A DNA stretch of 64,000 bases. Origin: Palsa-1400 sp036501625 (GTDB lineage: Bacteria; Verrucomicrobiota; Verrucomicrobiia; Limisphaerales; Palsa-1400). Location of the stretch: NCBI GenBank assembly GCA_036501625.1, contig DASXZY010000072.1, positions 39,885 to 103,884 of the forward strand, read 5' to 3'. The notes beneath the pieces were generated by a model. The model saw nothing but the letters and a program-made list of their open reading frames with translations, made no database searches and was not told the origin of the DNA. Shown one piece after another: positions 42,439 to 49,756 of this stretch (positions are counted from its first letter, which is position 1; every line of letters begins with the position of its first letter). The translations under genes and the position numbers were made by a program.

Positions 42439-43913
42439 GGCTGGCTGCCGCCCGGAGTGGGTTTGTTCTCGTGTTGTTCAATGTATTTTCTGGTGGCGGC
42501 CGGGAGTTGGTTCCAGATCGACGCCGAGAGAATAATTCCCAGGGCCGCGAACGGCATCAGGAAAAGCGGCCACCAATGCCAGCTTTTTTCCGTCAAGTAT
42601 CCTAAGGCGAACGATTGCACGCTGCCGCCCAGATAGACAAAACCGTCGGCAATGCCGGAGCAAGTCGCGGTCGCTTTGCGCCCGCCAAAGTCCGGCGCGG
42701 CCGTCCCCGCCATCAACGAATGCACGCCAATGACAAACAGCGTGATGAGCACCGCCGACCAGCCGACGATGTGCGGCGACTTGTAAAGAAACAGCGCGAT
42801 CACTGCGGCCAGCACGAGCATCACCGCGGAACAGATGGCCGCCGGCGGCCCGCGTCGTGATTGAAAGAATTTGTCCGATAGCACTCCGCCCAGAAAGCCG
42901 CCCGCGATGCCGAAAATGCAGACCAGCAACCCCCAGTGTTCCGTGAAAAACGCCGTGCCCGGCTCATGGGCTTGTTGCGCGAAAATTTTATACCAATTCA
43001 TAATGCCGCTGCGCATCACTCCCGCCGTGAACCCAATGGCCGCGACGGTCAGCATGAGCGGATTGGCAAAAACCTTCAGCAACAAGTCCTTCGTGCTCAA
43101 TTCGATGTGCATCTGGCCAGTCGAGGCGTCGGCGGCGTCGAACGGCGGGAAGCCCGCTTCTTCGGGCGTGTCTTTGATAAGCCACCAATCAATCACGGCC
43201 CAGAAGAACAGCACGGCCGCCGGAACATAAAACACGGACCACAACGCATCGACCGAGCCTGCGCGCGAGGCAAACGCGTATTGGATAAGCCGTTGGAACC
43301 AGCCGATGGGGTTTTCGGGATGGGCCTTGGCCATGTCGGCGATGGCCTGGCCCCAGTCAAACGCAAAATAAATGCCCACGGAAATGAACGTGCCAAGGAT
43401 GGCCCCAAAAATGCCCCGCTCGCGCACGTGAAACCAGTAGGCCTTCACTTTAATGATCGAAACCGCGCCGTAGCTTTGGAAATACATGTTAAGTCCGTAG
43501 AGCGCCGAAAAGGGCAGGAGCAGCTTGAACCGCGAATGGCCCATCACGACATTATAAGTCAGGACGCCGAGGGCGATGTTGGCCAGCCCGGCCCCAATCG
43601 CGCCAATCAATATCCCTTTCTTGCCGCCAATTTTATCGACCAGCGGCCCGTTGATGAGAAACGAAAACGCATAGACGAAAGAGCCGACCCCAAAAATAAT
43701 CCCGAAATCCTCATTGGACATCCGGCCGCCCAGCGCGCCTTTGGCCACATTCAAATTGTATCGGGCCATGTACATGAAGGAGTAGGTCAGGGCCAGCGGG
43801 AACCAATTGATGAACCGGCGGGTCAAGAACCATGCCCCGTGACCCAAAGGATTGTTCTGAAAATAAAGGAAGATGACGACCGCGATGCAAAGGGAAACGA
43901 TTAAGGCGGGCAT
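42435..43913 (-). CDS. MFS transporter of the organophosphate:phosphate antiporter type
   Basis: A 492-aa membrane protein with about 12 transmembrane segments. The first loop reads YMARYNLNVAKGAL, the hallmark of GlpT/UhpT relatives, and the second has LINGPLVDKIGGKKGILIGA, the MFS A-like motif. The C-terminal half repeats the fold (GGFLGGVLSDKFFQSRRGPP, LMAGTAAPDFGGRKATATC). It would import an organic phosphate in exchange for phosphate. It starts 2 bp after the LOG gene stop and overlaps the HAD phosphatase start, so all share a transcript. Sugar phosphate, glycerol 3-phosphate or a nucleotide are all possible. Confidence 0.8.
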   Translation of the reverse strand: MPALIVSLCIAVVIFLYFQNNPLGHGAWFLTRRFINWFPLALTYSFMYMARYNLNVAKGALGGRMSNEDFGIIFGVGSFVYAFSFLINGPLVDKIGGKKGILIGAIGAGLANIALGVLTYNVVMGHSRFKLLLPFSALYGLNMYFQSYGAVSIIKVKAYWFHVRERGIFGAILGTFISVGIYFAFDWGQAIADMAKAHPENPIGWFQRLIQYAFASRAGSVDALWSVFYVPAAVLFFWAVIDWWLIKDTPEEAGFPPFDAADASTGQMHIELSTKDLLLKVFANPLMLTVAAIGFTAGVMRSGIMNWYKIFAQQAHEPGTAFFTEHWGLLVCIFGIAGGFLGGVLSDKFFQSRRGPPAAICSAVMLVLAAVIALFLYKSPHIVGWSAVLITLFVIGVHSLMAGTAAPDFGGRKATATCSGIADGFVYLGGSVQSFALGYLTEKSWHWWPLFLMPFAALGIILSASIWNQLPAATRKYIEQHENKPTPGGSQP

Positions 43914-43915
43914 CG

Positions 43916-44947
43916 TCAGAAGGTGTTCAACACATTGATCAAATGTCGCAGCCGCCCGTAATCCCTCCGATTAAAGCCGAACGCGATGCGTTGCAAATGC
44001 AGCGTGGCCACTTCGTCCTGCTCTTCGGACATCGGCTCAATGGCCCTGATTTTCTCGCCCGTGATGATGTCGGCAAAATCTTCGTTCAACGCTTCGATGG
44101 CTGAAGGCGAGGGCGCGTTCTTGAGCCGGATTACCAACTGATCGGCGACCGAGCGCATGGAATGATAATTGCGATAGAACCGCGCAATATGTTTGACGGC
44201 ATCTTCCGCGCTTTCGGTGATGTAATATAGGTTGAGGTCCGGCGGGCTGATTAACCCGCAGCGCAGCAAATGTTCGCGAATGTGCGCGTGCCACGTCCGC
44301 CAATAAGGCGAGCCGGGCGGATTGATCAAAACCAGCGGGCGCAGGCGTGATTTGCCCGTTTGCATCAATGTCAACGCCTCGTAGCCTTCGTCCATCGTCC
44401 CGAATCCTCCGGGAAACAGCGCGATGGCGTCGGCGTGGCGGACAAATGTCAGCTTGCGGGTGAAGAAGTATTTGAATGTGATGAGTTTCTTGTCGCCCTG
44501 CATGATCGGGTTGGTGCCTTCTTCCCAAGGCAGCCGGATGCTGGCCCCAAAACTATTTTCCAGGCCCGCGCCTTCATGCCCCGCGCGCATGATGCCGGGG
44601 CCGGCTCCCGTGATGATCATCCAGCCGGCCGCCGCCATGCGCCGCCCGAAATCCGCCGCCTGTTTGTATTCCGGTTCGTCCAGCTTGGTGCGGGCCGAGC
44701 CAAAGATGGTGACCTTGCGCTTCTCCGAGTAAGGCTTGAACAGGCGGAAGGCGTAGCGCAATTCGCGCACGGCCGTGCGGATGACTCGCACGTCGCCGCG
44801 GTCTTCCACATCGGTCAGGAGCTTGAGGGCGTTGACGATGATGTCGGCCACCAGATCCTGGTTGTGGCCGCTGCCTTTATAGACAATCAATTCCTGAATG
44901 CGCCGTTGCAACTCAGGGTCCACGGGCGATTTGAGGCGTCGTTCCAT
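43916..44947 (-). CDS. LOG-family protein (probable nucleotide 5'-monophosphate nucleosidase)
   Basis: A 343-aa protein with the LOG domain in residues 85-270: VTIFGSARTKLDEPEY, MIITGAGPGIMRAGHEGAG, and the signature PGGFGTMDEGYEALTLMQTG. LOG enzymes hydrolyse nucleoside 5'-monophosphates to base and ribose 5-phosphate; the longer bacterial members such as PpnN act on purine and pyrimidine nucleotides. The extra N-terminal 80 residues and the C-terminal helical part set it apart from the small plant-type enzymes. It lies 23 bp after the cytosine deaminase gene, suggesting it supplies free bases. Cytokinin activation is less likely here. Confidence 0.8.
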   Translation of the reverse strand: MERRLKSPVDPELQRRIQELIVYKGSGHNQDLVADIIVNALKLLTDVEDRGDVRVIRTAVRELRYAFRLFKPYSEKRKVTIFGSARTKLDEPEYKQAADFGRRMAAAGWMIITGAGPGIMRAGHEGAGLENSFGASIRLPWEEGTNPIMQGDKKLITFKYFFTRKLTFVRHADAIALFPGGFGTMDEGYEALTLMQTGKSRLRPLVLINPPGSPYWRTWHAHIREHLLRCGLISPPDLNLYYITESAEDAVKHIARFYRNYHSMRSVADQLVIRLKNAPSPSAIEALNEDFADIITGEKIRAIEPMSEEQDEVATLHLQRIAFGFNRRDYGRLRHLINVLNTF

Positions 44948-44970
44948 CTGGTCAATTCAAGCCGGCGTGC

Positions 44971-45408
44971 TCAGACGCCAATGTCCTCGTTCCATAGCTG
45001 CGGGTTGTTGGCGATGAAGCCGCGCATCATTTCAATGCAGGCCGGTTCTTGCGCGACTTCAACTTTGACGCCGTTGGAGCGCAAATGTTCCTCATCTCCC
45101 ATGAAGGTGATATTCTCCCCCACCACCACACGAGGGATGCCATAAAGCAAAATGGCGCCGCTGCACATCGGGCACGGCGAGAGGGTCGTGTAAATGACGC
45201 ACCGCCGGTAAACCGAGGCCGGCTGGCGTTTGGCGTTTTCCAGGCAATCCATTTCCCCGTGGCGAATCACGCTGCCCTTCTGCACGCGCTGGTTGTGGCC
45301 GCGCCCAATGATCTGCCCATCGCACACCAGCGCCGAACCGATGGGAATGCCGCCCGCAGCCAGTCCCGTTCTGGCCTCGTCCACGGCTGCTTGAAGAAAT
45401 GGGTCCAT
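44971..45408 (-). CDS. Cytosine deaminase of the fungal FCY1 type
   Basis: A 145-aa zinc-dependent deaminase. Active-site residues: H50 and E52 in RHGEMDCLENA, C79 and C82 in TTLSPCPMC. Beyond the general family signature, it shares runs with yeast cytosine deaminase: GRGHNQRVQKGS, GAILLYGIPRVVVGENI and the C-terminal WNEDIG. This favours cytosine to uracil conversion rather than guanine or tRNA-adenosine deamination. It differs from the unrelated bacterial CodA. It heads the minus-strand run with LOG, OPA/MFS and HAD genes and is divergent from preA, so uracil could enter reductive degradation. Confidence 0.85.
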   Translation of the reverse strand: MDPFLQAAVDEARTGLAAGGIPIGSALVCDGQIIGRGHNQRVQKGSVIRHGEMDCLENAKRQPASVYRRCVIYTTLSPCPMCSGAILLYGIPRVVVGENITFMGDEEHLRSNGVKVEVAQEPACIEMMRGFIANNPQLWNEDIGV

Positions 45409-45491
45409 GTATTTGCCAACTCAGAGTGCCCCATGCCCGCCGCGATGGGAAGCAATGAATTGCTTTTTGGGATGGCATTTTCAACCATCCA

Positions 45492-45531
45492 ATTCTAATC
45501 TTCATTCTAATCTCGTTCGGATTAAGATTAG
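45492..45531. promoter_or_regulatory. Direct and inverted repeats between cytosine deaminase and preA genes
   Basis: ATTCTAATCT occurs at 45492-45501 and again at 45504-45513 (12-bp period). CTAATCTT (45495-45502) has its exact inverse AAGATTAG at 45524-45531. This A+T-rich cluster lies 25-64 bp before the preA ATG and about 85-125 bp before the deaminase ATG, a good place for an operator of the divergent pair. No regulator gene is adjacent. Confidence 0.5.
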
Positions 45532-45555
45532 GATTGAGAGCAAGATTTGGATTAT

Positions 45556-46665
45556 ATGCCGACACTCGCCACAACTGTTGACGGATTGAAACTTCCCAAC
45601 CCGTTCATCATCGGTTCCGGCCCGCCGGGAACGAATTTGAATGTCATCGCCAAGGCCTTCAAGGAAGGCTGGGGCGCCGTCATCGCCAAAACCGTCAGCC
45701 TGGATTCCTCCAAAGTGGTCAACGTGACCCCGCGCTATGCCAAGTTGATGGGCGCCGACGGGCGGGAGGTGGTCGGTTGGGAAAACATCGAGTTAATCAG
45801 CGACCGCCCTTTTAAAATCTGGCTGGAGGAATTCAAGAAGTGCAAGGACATGTTCCCCAATGGCGTGCTGATCGCTTCCATCATGGAGGAATTCCGCAAA
45901 GACGCTTGGATTGAAATCGTCGAGCGATGCCAGGAAACGGGCGTCGATGGGTTCGAGTTGAATTTCTCCTGTCCGCACGGATTGCCGGAACGCAAAATGG
46001 GATCGGCCATGGGCCAGGATTGCGATATTCTGACGGAAGTCTGCGGCTGGGTCATGGGCGCGTCTAAAAAACCGGTTTGGGCCAAGATGACTCCAAATAT
46101 CACGCACATTGAAGACCCCAGCCGCGCGGCTTTGCGAGCAGGGTGCCAGGGTGTCAGCGCCATCAACACCATTCGTTGCGTCATGGGCGTCAACTTGGAA
46201 ACATTGCGCCCCGAACCATCCGTCGAGGGATGCAGCACACCTGGCGGCTATTCCTCCAAGGCCGTTCGCCCCATCGCCTTGCGCATGGTCATGGAAATCG
46301 CGGCCATGATGGGCCGGGAATTTCCGGGACGCTCGCTTTCGGGCATTGGCGGCGTGGAATCAGGCGCGGACGCGGCGCAATTTATACTTGTCGGCGCGGA
46401 CACCGTCCAGGTTTGCACCGGCGTCATGAAATCCGGCTACGAATGCGTCAAGCCGATGCAGGCGGAACTGCTGGGCTTCATGGAAAAACACAAGTTCAAC
46501 ACGCTGGCCGATTTCAAAGGCCGCAGCCTGCCCTTTTTCACGACGCATCATGACCTCGTGCAAAAGCAGGCCGAGCGCAAAGCCGCCCGCAAATCGGTCC
46601 GCTCCGATGCCGAATGGAGCGGCGATTCCTTTGTGCAACAATCCCATGCTCTTTCCCACGATTGA
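45556..46665 (+). CDS. preA: Dihydropyrimidine dehydrogenase FMN subunit PreA (short form)
   Basis: FMN-dependent reduction of uracil or thymine to the dihydro form (or the reverse). A 369-aa TIM barrel of the dihydroorotate-dehydrogenase fold: LPNPFIIGSGPPG, GWGAVIAKTVSLD, FELNFSCPHGLPERKMG, PVWAKMTPNITHI, SAINTIRCVMG and GIGGVESGADAAQFI. The ATG at 45556 is chosen over TTG 45547. The C-terminal 4Fe-4S ferredoxin domain of E. coli PreA is absent: the chain ends without any CxxCxxC after the barrel. No PreT subunit gene adjoins. The next gene starts directly after the stop. Confidence 0.85.
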   Translation: MPTLATTVDGLKLPNPFIIGSGPPGTNLNVIAKAFKEGWGAVIAKTVSLDSSKVVNVTPRYAKLMGADGREVVGWENIELISDRPFKIWLEEFKKCKDMFPNGVLIASIMEEFRKDAWIEIVERCQETGVDGFELNFSCPHGLPERKMGSAMGQDCDILTEVCGWVMGASKKPVWAKMTPNITHIEDPSRAALRAGCQGVSAINTIRCVMGVNLETLRPEPSVEGCSTPGGYSSKAVRPIALRMVMEIAAMMGREFPGRSLSGIGGVESGADAAQFILVGADTVQVCTGVMKSGYECVKPMQAELLGFMEKHKFNTLADFKGRSLPFFTTHHDLVQKQAERKAARKSVRSDAEWSGDSFVQQSHALSHD

Positions 46666-48147
46666 ATGAACGCCTGCCCTGTCTTTATCGCCGGAGAATG
46701 GCGCACCCTCAAGGACGTGCCATCGACGCCGGTTTATAATCCTTCAACCGGCGGCGTCATTGCGGAAGCCCCATTGTGCGGCCTCAAGCACGTTGATGAA
46801 GCCGTCGAAGCCGCCGCCGCCGCCTTCCCCGGATGGTGGGAAACACCGCCGGTGGAACGCGCGCGCGTCCTGTTTCGATTCAAGGCGCTGCTGGAGCAGA
46901 ATTTCGAGGAGCTAATCCGCCTGAACACCCGCGAGCATGGCAAGACCCTGGCTGAATCGCGCGGTGACGTCAAACGCGGCCTGGAAATGGTCGAATTCGC
47001 CTGCGGCATTCCTTCGCTGCTCATGGGCGAAACCATGGAGAACGCGGCCCGTGGCATCGATTGCGACACCATCCGCCAGCCGCTCGGAGTCTGCGCCGGA
47101 ATCACGCCGTTTAATTTCCCAGCCATGGTGCCTCTGTGGATGTATCCCGTCGCGCTGGCGTGCGGCAACACGTTCGTCCTCAAGCCGAGTGAAAAAGTCC
47201 CGCTGACTGCCATCCGCATCGCGGAGATTTTGGCCGAAGCCGGGTTGCCCAAAGGTGTCCTGAACATCGTCCACGGCGGGCGCGAATGCGTTGATGCGCT
47301 CGTCGCTCATCCGAAGATCAAGGCCATCTCATTCGTCGGCTCGACGCCCGTGGCCCGCGCCATTTTTGAAACCGGCACCCGCTTAGGCAAGCGGGTCCAA
47401 TCCAATGGCGGCGCCAAAAACTACGTCTTTATCATGCCTGATGCCGATGTCGAGAATTCCGCGCGTGGCGTCATGGAAGCTGCCTACGGTTGCGCCGGGG
47501 AACGTTGCATGGCCGGTTCCACCGCCGTTATCATTGGCGACGCCGCCAAAACCGTTTTGCCCTCGATCCTGGATGCCGCGCGCGCGATTCAGGTTGGCCC
47601 GACTGACCGCGAAGCGCAGCCGCACATGGGGCCGGTCATCACTCGCCAGCACCGCGATCGCGTCGAGCAATTGATCGAGACCGGCGCCAAAGAGGGCGCC
47701 CGCATCGCCCTCGATGGCCGCGGCGTCCGCGTGCCCGCCGAGCCGGACGGATTCTTTCTCGGCGCGAGCGTTTTGGATGGCGTGCAAGACGGCATGTGCG
47801 TGGCGAGAGAGGAAATTTTCGGTCCCGTGCTCAACGTCATGCGCTTCGAGCAACTGGACGCCGCCATTGAGCTGGCCAACCGTTCTCCTTATGGGAATGG
47901 CGCGTCGATCTTCACCCGCTCTGGCAAGGCGGCGCGCGAGTTCCGGCACCGCATCAAGGCGGGCATGGTGGGAATCAACATCGGCGTGCCGGCGTCCATT
48001 CCGTGGTTTCCGTTCACCGGCTGGGACCAATCTTTTTTTGGCGATTTGCACATGCAGGGCAAGGAAGGCGTGCAATTTTTCACCCAGCAAAAAGTCACCA
48101 CCACGCGCTGGTTCAGCTATGGCGAAGGCGACATCTGGCATCGGTAA
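46666..48147 (+). CDS. mmsA: Methylmalonate/malonate-semialdehyde dehydrogenase (CoA-acylating)
   Basis: Aldehyde dehydrogenase of 493 aa that turns methylmalonate semialdehyde into propionyl-CoA, or malonate semialdehyde into acetyl-CoA. MMSDH-specific features: GVCAGITPFNFPAMVPLWM, VLKPSEKVPLTA, FVGSTPVARAIFETG, the catalytic Cys in GERCMAG, and the C-terminal GWDQSFFGDLHMQGKEGVQF. No space separates it from preA, so the two are one operon. This fits the last step of reductive thymine or uracil degradation; valine or inositol catabolism is the alternative. Confidence 0.9.
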   Translation: MNACPVFIAGEWRTLKDVPSTPVYNPSTGGVIAEAPLCGLKHVDEAVEAAAAAFPGWWETPPVERARVLFRFKALLEQNFEELIRLNTREHGKTLAESRGDVKRGLEMVEFACGIPSLLMGETMENAARGIDCDTIRQPLGVCAGITPFNFPAMVPLWMYPVALACGNTFVLKPSEKVPLTAIRIAEILAEAGLPKGVLNIVHGGRECVDALVAHPKIKAISFVGSTPVARAIFETGTRLGKRVQSNGGAKNYVFIMPDADVENSARGVMEAAYGCAGERCMAGSTAVIIGDAAKTVLPSILDAARAIQVGPTDREAQPHMGPVITRQHRDRVEQLIETGAKEGARIALDGRGVRVPAEPDGFFLGASVLDGVQDGMCVAREEIFGPVLNVMRFEQLDAAIELANRSPYGNGASIFTRSGKAAREFRHRIKAGMVGINIGVPASIPWFPFTGWDQSFFGDLHMQGKEGVQFFTQQKVTTTRWFSYGEGDIWHR

Positions 48148-48150
48148 ATT

Positions 48151-48561
48151 ATGACTGTGCGCGATCCAGATTCACCAGTGCGGCGCATGACCATCGCCAT
48201 CGCGGCGGCGGTGGCGATTATTGTCGCGGCGGCTTTGGTTCATTTTTTCCTGACCGCCCGGCCGTCCGCCGCGCGATTCAACGGCGCCGCCATTGTCGCC
48301 GCCGCGCGGGATTACACGCGGGAGTTGCGCGCGGCCAACCAGCCGATTCCCAATTCCATTTCGCTGGAGCAATTGGTCGCGCTCCATTATCTCAAGCCGG
48401 GCCAAGTCGAGGTCTTTCAGGGGTTGAAAGCGACCCTCCAATTGAGCACGACCAATACCAGCGCGCAGACCGTCGTGATGCGCGTCCTTATGCAGGACGG
48501 CGAGGAGGTCCAATTGCTGGGAGACGGGAGTGTTCACGTGGCGCCGCCGCTCAAGGGTTGA
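48151..48561 (+). CDS. Membrane-anchored hypothetical protein
   Basis: A 136-aa protein with one N-terminal transmembrane helix (TIAIAAAVAIIVAAALVHFF) and an extracytoplasmic domain of about 95 residues (AARDYTRELRAANQPIPNSI, LEQLVALHYL, VVMRVLMQDGEEVQLLGDGS). It resembles type II secretion pseudopilin-like small proteins only in layout. No known domain recognised. It begins 3 bp after mmsA but its function is not evidently linked. Confidence 0.6.
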   Translation: MTVRDPDSPVRRMTIAIAAAVAIIVAAALVHFFLTARPSAARFNGAAIVAAARDYTRELRAANQPIPNSISLEQLVALHYLKPGQVEVFQGLKATLQLSTTNTSAQTVVMRVLMQDGEEVQLLGDGSVHVAPPLKG

Positions 48562-48623
48562 TGCTCGCCGGGGACGCGCGTCTTTTTTATTTAGCCCTTG
48601 GCCGTTTGCTCTTATAATAAGGC

Positions 48624-48869
48624 ATGAAACCGAAATCGGTTCGCTTGTTTATAAAACAATGGTGCGGCTGGTGCGATGAAGCCGCCGATTGGCTTGACTC
48701 GCGCGGCATCCCATACGCGACTCTTGATGTCACCTCTGACGCGGATGCCAGAAAGGAAATGCGCGCATTGTCCGGCCAGACTCTGGCTCCGGTCATTGAA
48801 GTCGATGGAGAGATTTTGGCTGACTTCGACACCGGCCAATTGGCAGAATTTTGGAAGCGATTTGAATGA
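48624..48869 (+). CDS. Glutaredoxin-family protein
   Basis: An 81-aa thiol-redox protein. The active-site motif CGWC is in FIKQWCGWCDEAADWL, followed by YATLDVTSDADARKEM, the cis-Pro LAPVIEVDG and a C-terminal helix. It should reduce disulfides or handle Fe-S clusters in the cytoplasm. A TATAAT at 48613-48618 lies just before the ATG and might be a -10 of an almost leaderless transcript. The stop overlaps the lipA ATG by 4 bases (ATGA). Association with an Fe-S enzyme is sensible. Confidence 0.85.
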   Translation: MKPKSVRLFIKQWCGWCDEAADWLDSRGIPYATLDVTSDADARKEMRALSGQTLAPVIEVDGEILADFDTGQLAEFWKRFE

Positions 48870-49756
48870 ACTCCGCCCCTAATGCCGCGCCGCCGCGCCC
48901 GCGCCTGCCCGAATGGCTGCGCCTCCAATTGCCCACCTCCGCCAGTTATGGGCGCACGCGCTCGCTTCTGGACGAATTGAAACTGCACACGGTCTGCGAA
49001 AGCGCCAAATGCCCCAATCACTGGGAATGCTGGAGCAAAGGCACCGCCACTTTCATGATCGCCGGCGACCGCTGCACGCGCGCGTGCGGCTTCTGCGCCG
49101 TCTCCACCGCCAAGCCCCTCGCCCTCGAAACCGACGAACCGTCTCGCGTAGCCGAAGCCACACGCCGCCTGCGCCTGCGCCACGTCGTCATCACCGCCGT
49201 CGCCCGCGACGATTTGCCCGATGGCGGCGCGGAACATTTTCGCCAGACCATCGAGCAAGTGCGCGCGCTCAATCCCGGCATCGTCCTCGAAGTCCTGGTG
49301 CCGGATTTTTTGGACAAGGACGAATCCATTGAGACGGTCTTGGCGGCCCATCCGCATATTTACAATCACAATCTGGAAACCGTCCGGCGGCTGACTCCCG
49401 AGGTGCGGCATCGCGCCACCTACGACCGTTCGCTCAGCGTCCTGGCGAAAGTCAAAAGCTGGCGCGGCGATTCCATCCACACCAAATCCGGCCTCATGCT
49501 CGGCCTTGGCGAAACCGAAGAAGAACTGCATCAGGCCATGCGCGATTTGCGGCAGGCGCGCTGCGATATTCTCACGCTGGGGCAATACTTGCAGCCGACC
49601 TTGCGCCATTTGCCCGTCGTTGAATTCATTCCGCCGGCGGCCTTCGCGCGGCACAAGGAAACGGCTGAAGCGATGGGCTTCACGCACGTCGCCAGCGGCC
49701 CGATGGTGCGCAGTTCCTATCATGCCGATGAATTTTCTGCCGGCGCGGCGCCATGA
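48866..49756 (+). CDS. lipA: Lipoyl synthase
   Basis: Radical-SAM enzyme inserting two sulfurs into octanoyl groups on E2/GcvH lipoyl domains. 296 aa with both clusters: the auxiliary cluster CX4CX5C (CESAKCPNHWEC) and the radical-SAM CX3CX2C (CTRACGFC). Other features: TFMIAGDRCTRACGFCAVST, VITAVARDDLPDGGAEHF, YNHNLETVRRLTPEVR, and the C-terminal VASGPMVRSSYHADE. Translation is coupled with the glutaredoxin upstream and the helicase downstream by 4-base overlaps. LipB is not in the window. Confidence 0.97.
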   Translation: MNSAPNAAPPRPRLPEWLRLQLPTSASYGRTRSLLDELKLHTVCESAKCPNHWECWSKGTATFMIAGDRCTRACGFCAVSTAKPLALETDEPSRVAEATRRLRLRHVVITAVARDDLPDGGAEHFRQTIEQVRALNPGIVLEVLVPDFLDKDESIETVLAAHPHIYNHNLETVRRLTPEVRHRATYDRSLSVLAKVKSWRGDSIHTKSGLMLGLGETEEELHQAMRDLRQARCDILTLGQYLQPTLRHLPVVEFIPPAAFARHKETAEAMGFTHVASGPMVRSSYHADEFSAGAAP

